39,778 bases of DNA from Akkermansiaceae bacterium (lineage in GTDB: Bacteria > Verrucomicrobiota > Verrucomicrobiia > Verrucomicrobiales > Akkermansiaceae). Under the pieces are notes generated by a model. It was not told the DNA's origin. It ran no database searches and was given only the letters and a program-made list of their open reading frames with translations. The position numbers were made by a program, and so were the translations under genes. Positions 39,642 to 39,778 of this stretch are shown here, in pieces. Position 1 is the first letter of the stretch. Each line of letters starts with the position of its first letter. Location: positions 1 through 39,778 of the forward strand of contig JAPKDJ010000034.1 of the NCBI GenBank assembly GCA_026421245.1, given 5' to 3'.

Positions 39642-39778
39642 ATGAGCCGTCCCCTTCAATCAGTTTGGCAGGAAGAAGCCAATGCCAAGAAACCGGCCGC
39701 GACCAAGCGCACGCCCAGATGGGCCTCGAGTTCCTTTCCAACACCGCCGAGACGGGTTGGATTCAGGGTGTCGACCTC
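39642..39778 (+). CDS. Partial gene with an apparent frameshift at the right edge
   Basis: ATG 39642 opens a frame with a sensible start (SRPLQSVWQEEANAK), but after about 39688 the coding-like sequence continues in another frame (ETGRDQAHAQMGLEFLSNTA then ETGWIQGVDL). One inserted base near 39688 would give a smooth protein. Either a real frameshift or a sequencing error. The combined helix pattern recalls the linker before FKBP-type peptidyl-prolyl isomerase domains, a weak guess. The gene runs off the window. Confidence 0.35.
   Translation, partial: MSRPLQSVWQEEANAKKPAATKRTPRWASSSFPTPPRRVGFRVST

Overview
The window is chromosomal DNA from a member of the Verrucomicrobiota, probably class Verrucomicrobiae. 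Evidence: a DUF1549/DUF1553 plus DUF1501 gene pair typical of Planctomycetes and Verrucomicrobia, a long-form leuA, a zwf-opcA pair, many very short lipoproteins, strong C preference at third codon positions, and almost no Shine-Dalgarno sequences. I see no integrase, transposase, phage gene or CRISPR array. The only RNA gene I can name is one tRNA-Phe.

Layout. 1-3.7 kb (minus): a likely operon cysS - senB-like selenosugar glycosyltransferase - NahK-like N-acetylhexosamine kinase - partial unknown gene; the first three overlap by 4 bp each. 3.8-4.9 kb (plus): a small membrane protein, pdxH and a short coding remnant. 4.9-9.1 kb (minus): the DUF1501 and DUF1549/DUF1553 secreted proteins, then tRNA-Phe with its own promoter and terminator. 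9.2-14.4 kb (minus): opcA, zwf and hrpB. 14.5-17.7 kb: tatA, an endonuclease/phosphatase-fold lipoprotein, a degenerate YugP-like membrane protein and an OmpA-domain protein. 18-19.8 kb: two lipoproteins and an L,D-transpeptidase. 20.1-22.3 kb: leuA with a roughly 480 bp gene-free leader that holds strong inverted repeats. 22.3-24.5 kb: a YbjN-like protein, two tiny membrane or lipoprotein genes and an M42 aminopeptidase. 24.5-27 kb (minus): holB - obg - gamma-glutamylcyclotransferase. 27-31 kb: a truncated TIM-barrel remnant, a secreted C39-like protease, bioD, cdaA and unknown secreted proteins. 31.1-36 kb (plus): an esterase, ribBA, ribH, nusB with a large insertion, and an AI-2E-family permease. 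36.2-39.8 kb: a PepSY-like/DUF4956 fusion, an SDR, a SenA/EgtB-like sulfoxide (selenoxide) synthase, and a partial gene with an apparent frameshift at the window edge.

The most interesting possibility is a split selenoneine (or related seleno/thio-histidine) pathway. A SenB-family glycosyltransferase lies at 1.4-2.3 kb and a SenA-like enzyme at 38.3-39.6 kb. SenB is translationally coupled to a sugar kinase that could recycle the N-acetylhexosamine released by the pathway. No SelD/SenC homologue and no EgtD methyltransferase is present in this window, so the pathway assignment is an inference from two family matches.

Several promoters (tatA, ribH, the L,D-transpeptidase) sit so close to the start codon that the transcripts would be leaderless or nearly so. 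This fits the absence of ribosome binding sites. Function calls rest on motif recognition by eye; no database search was run.
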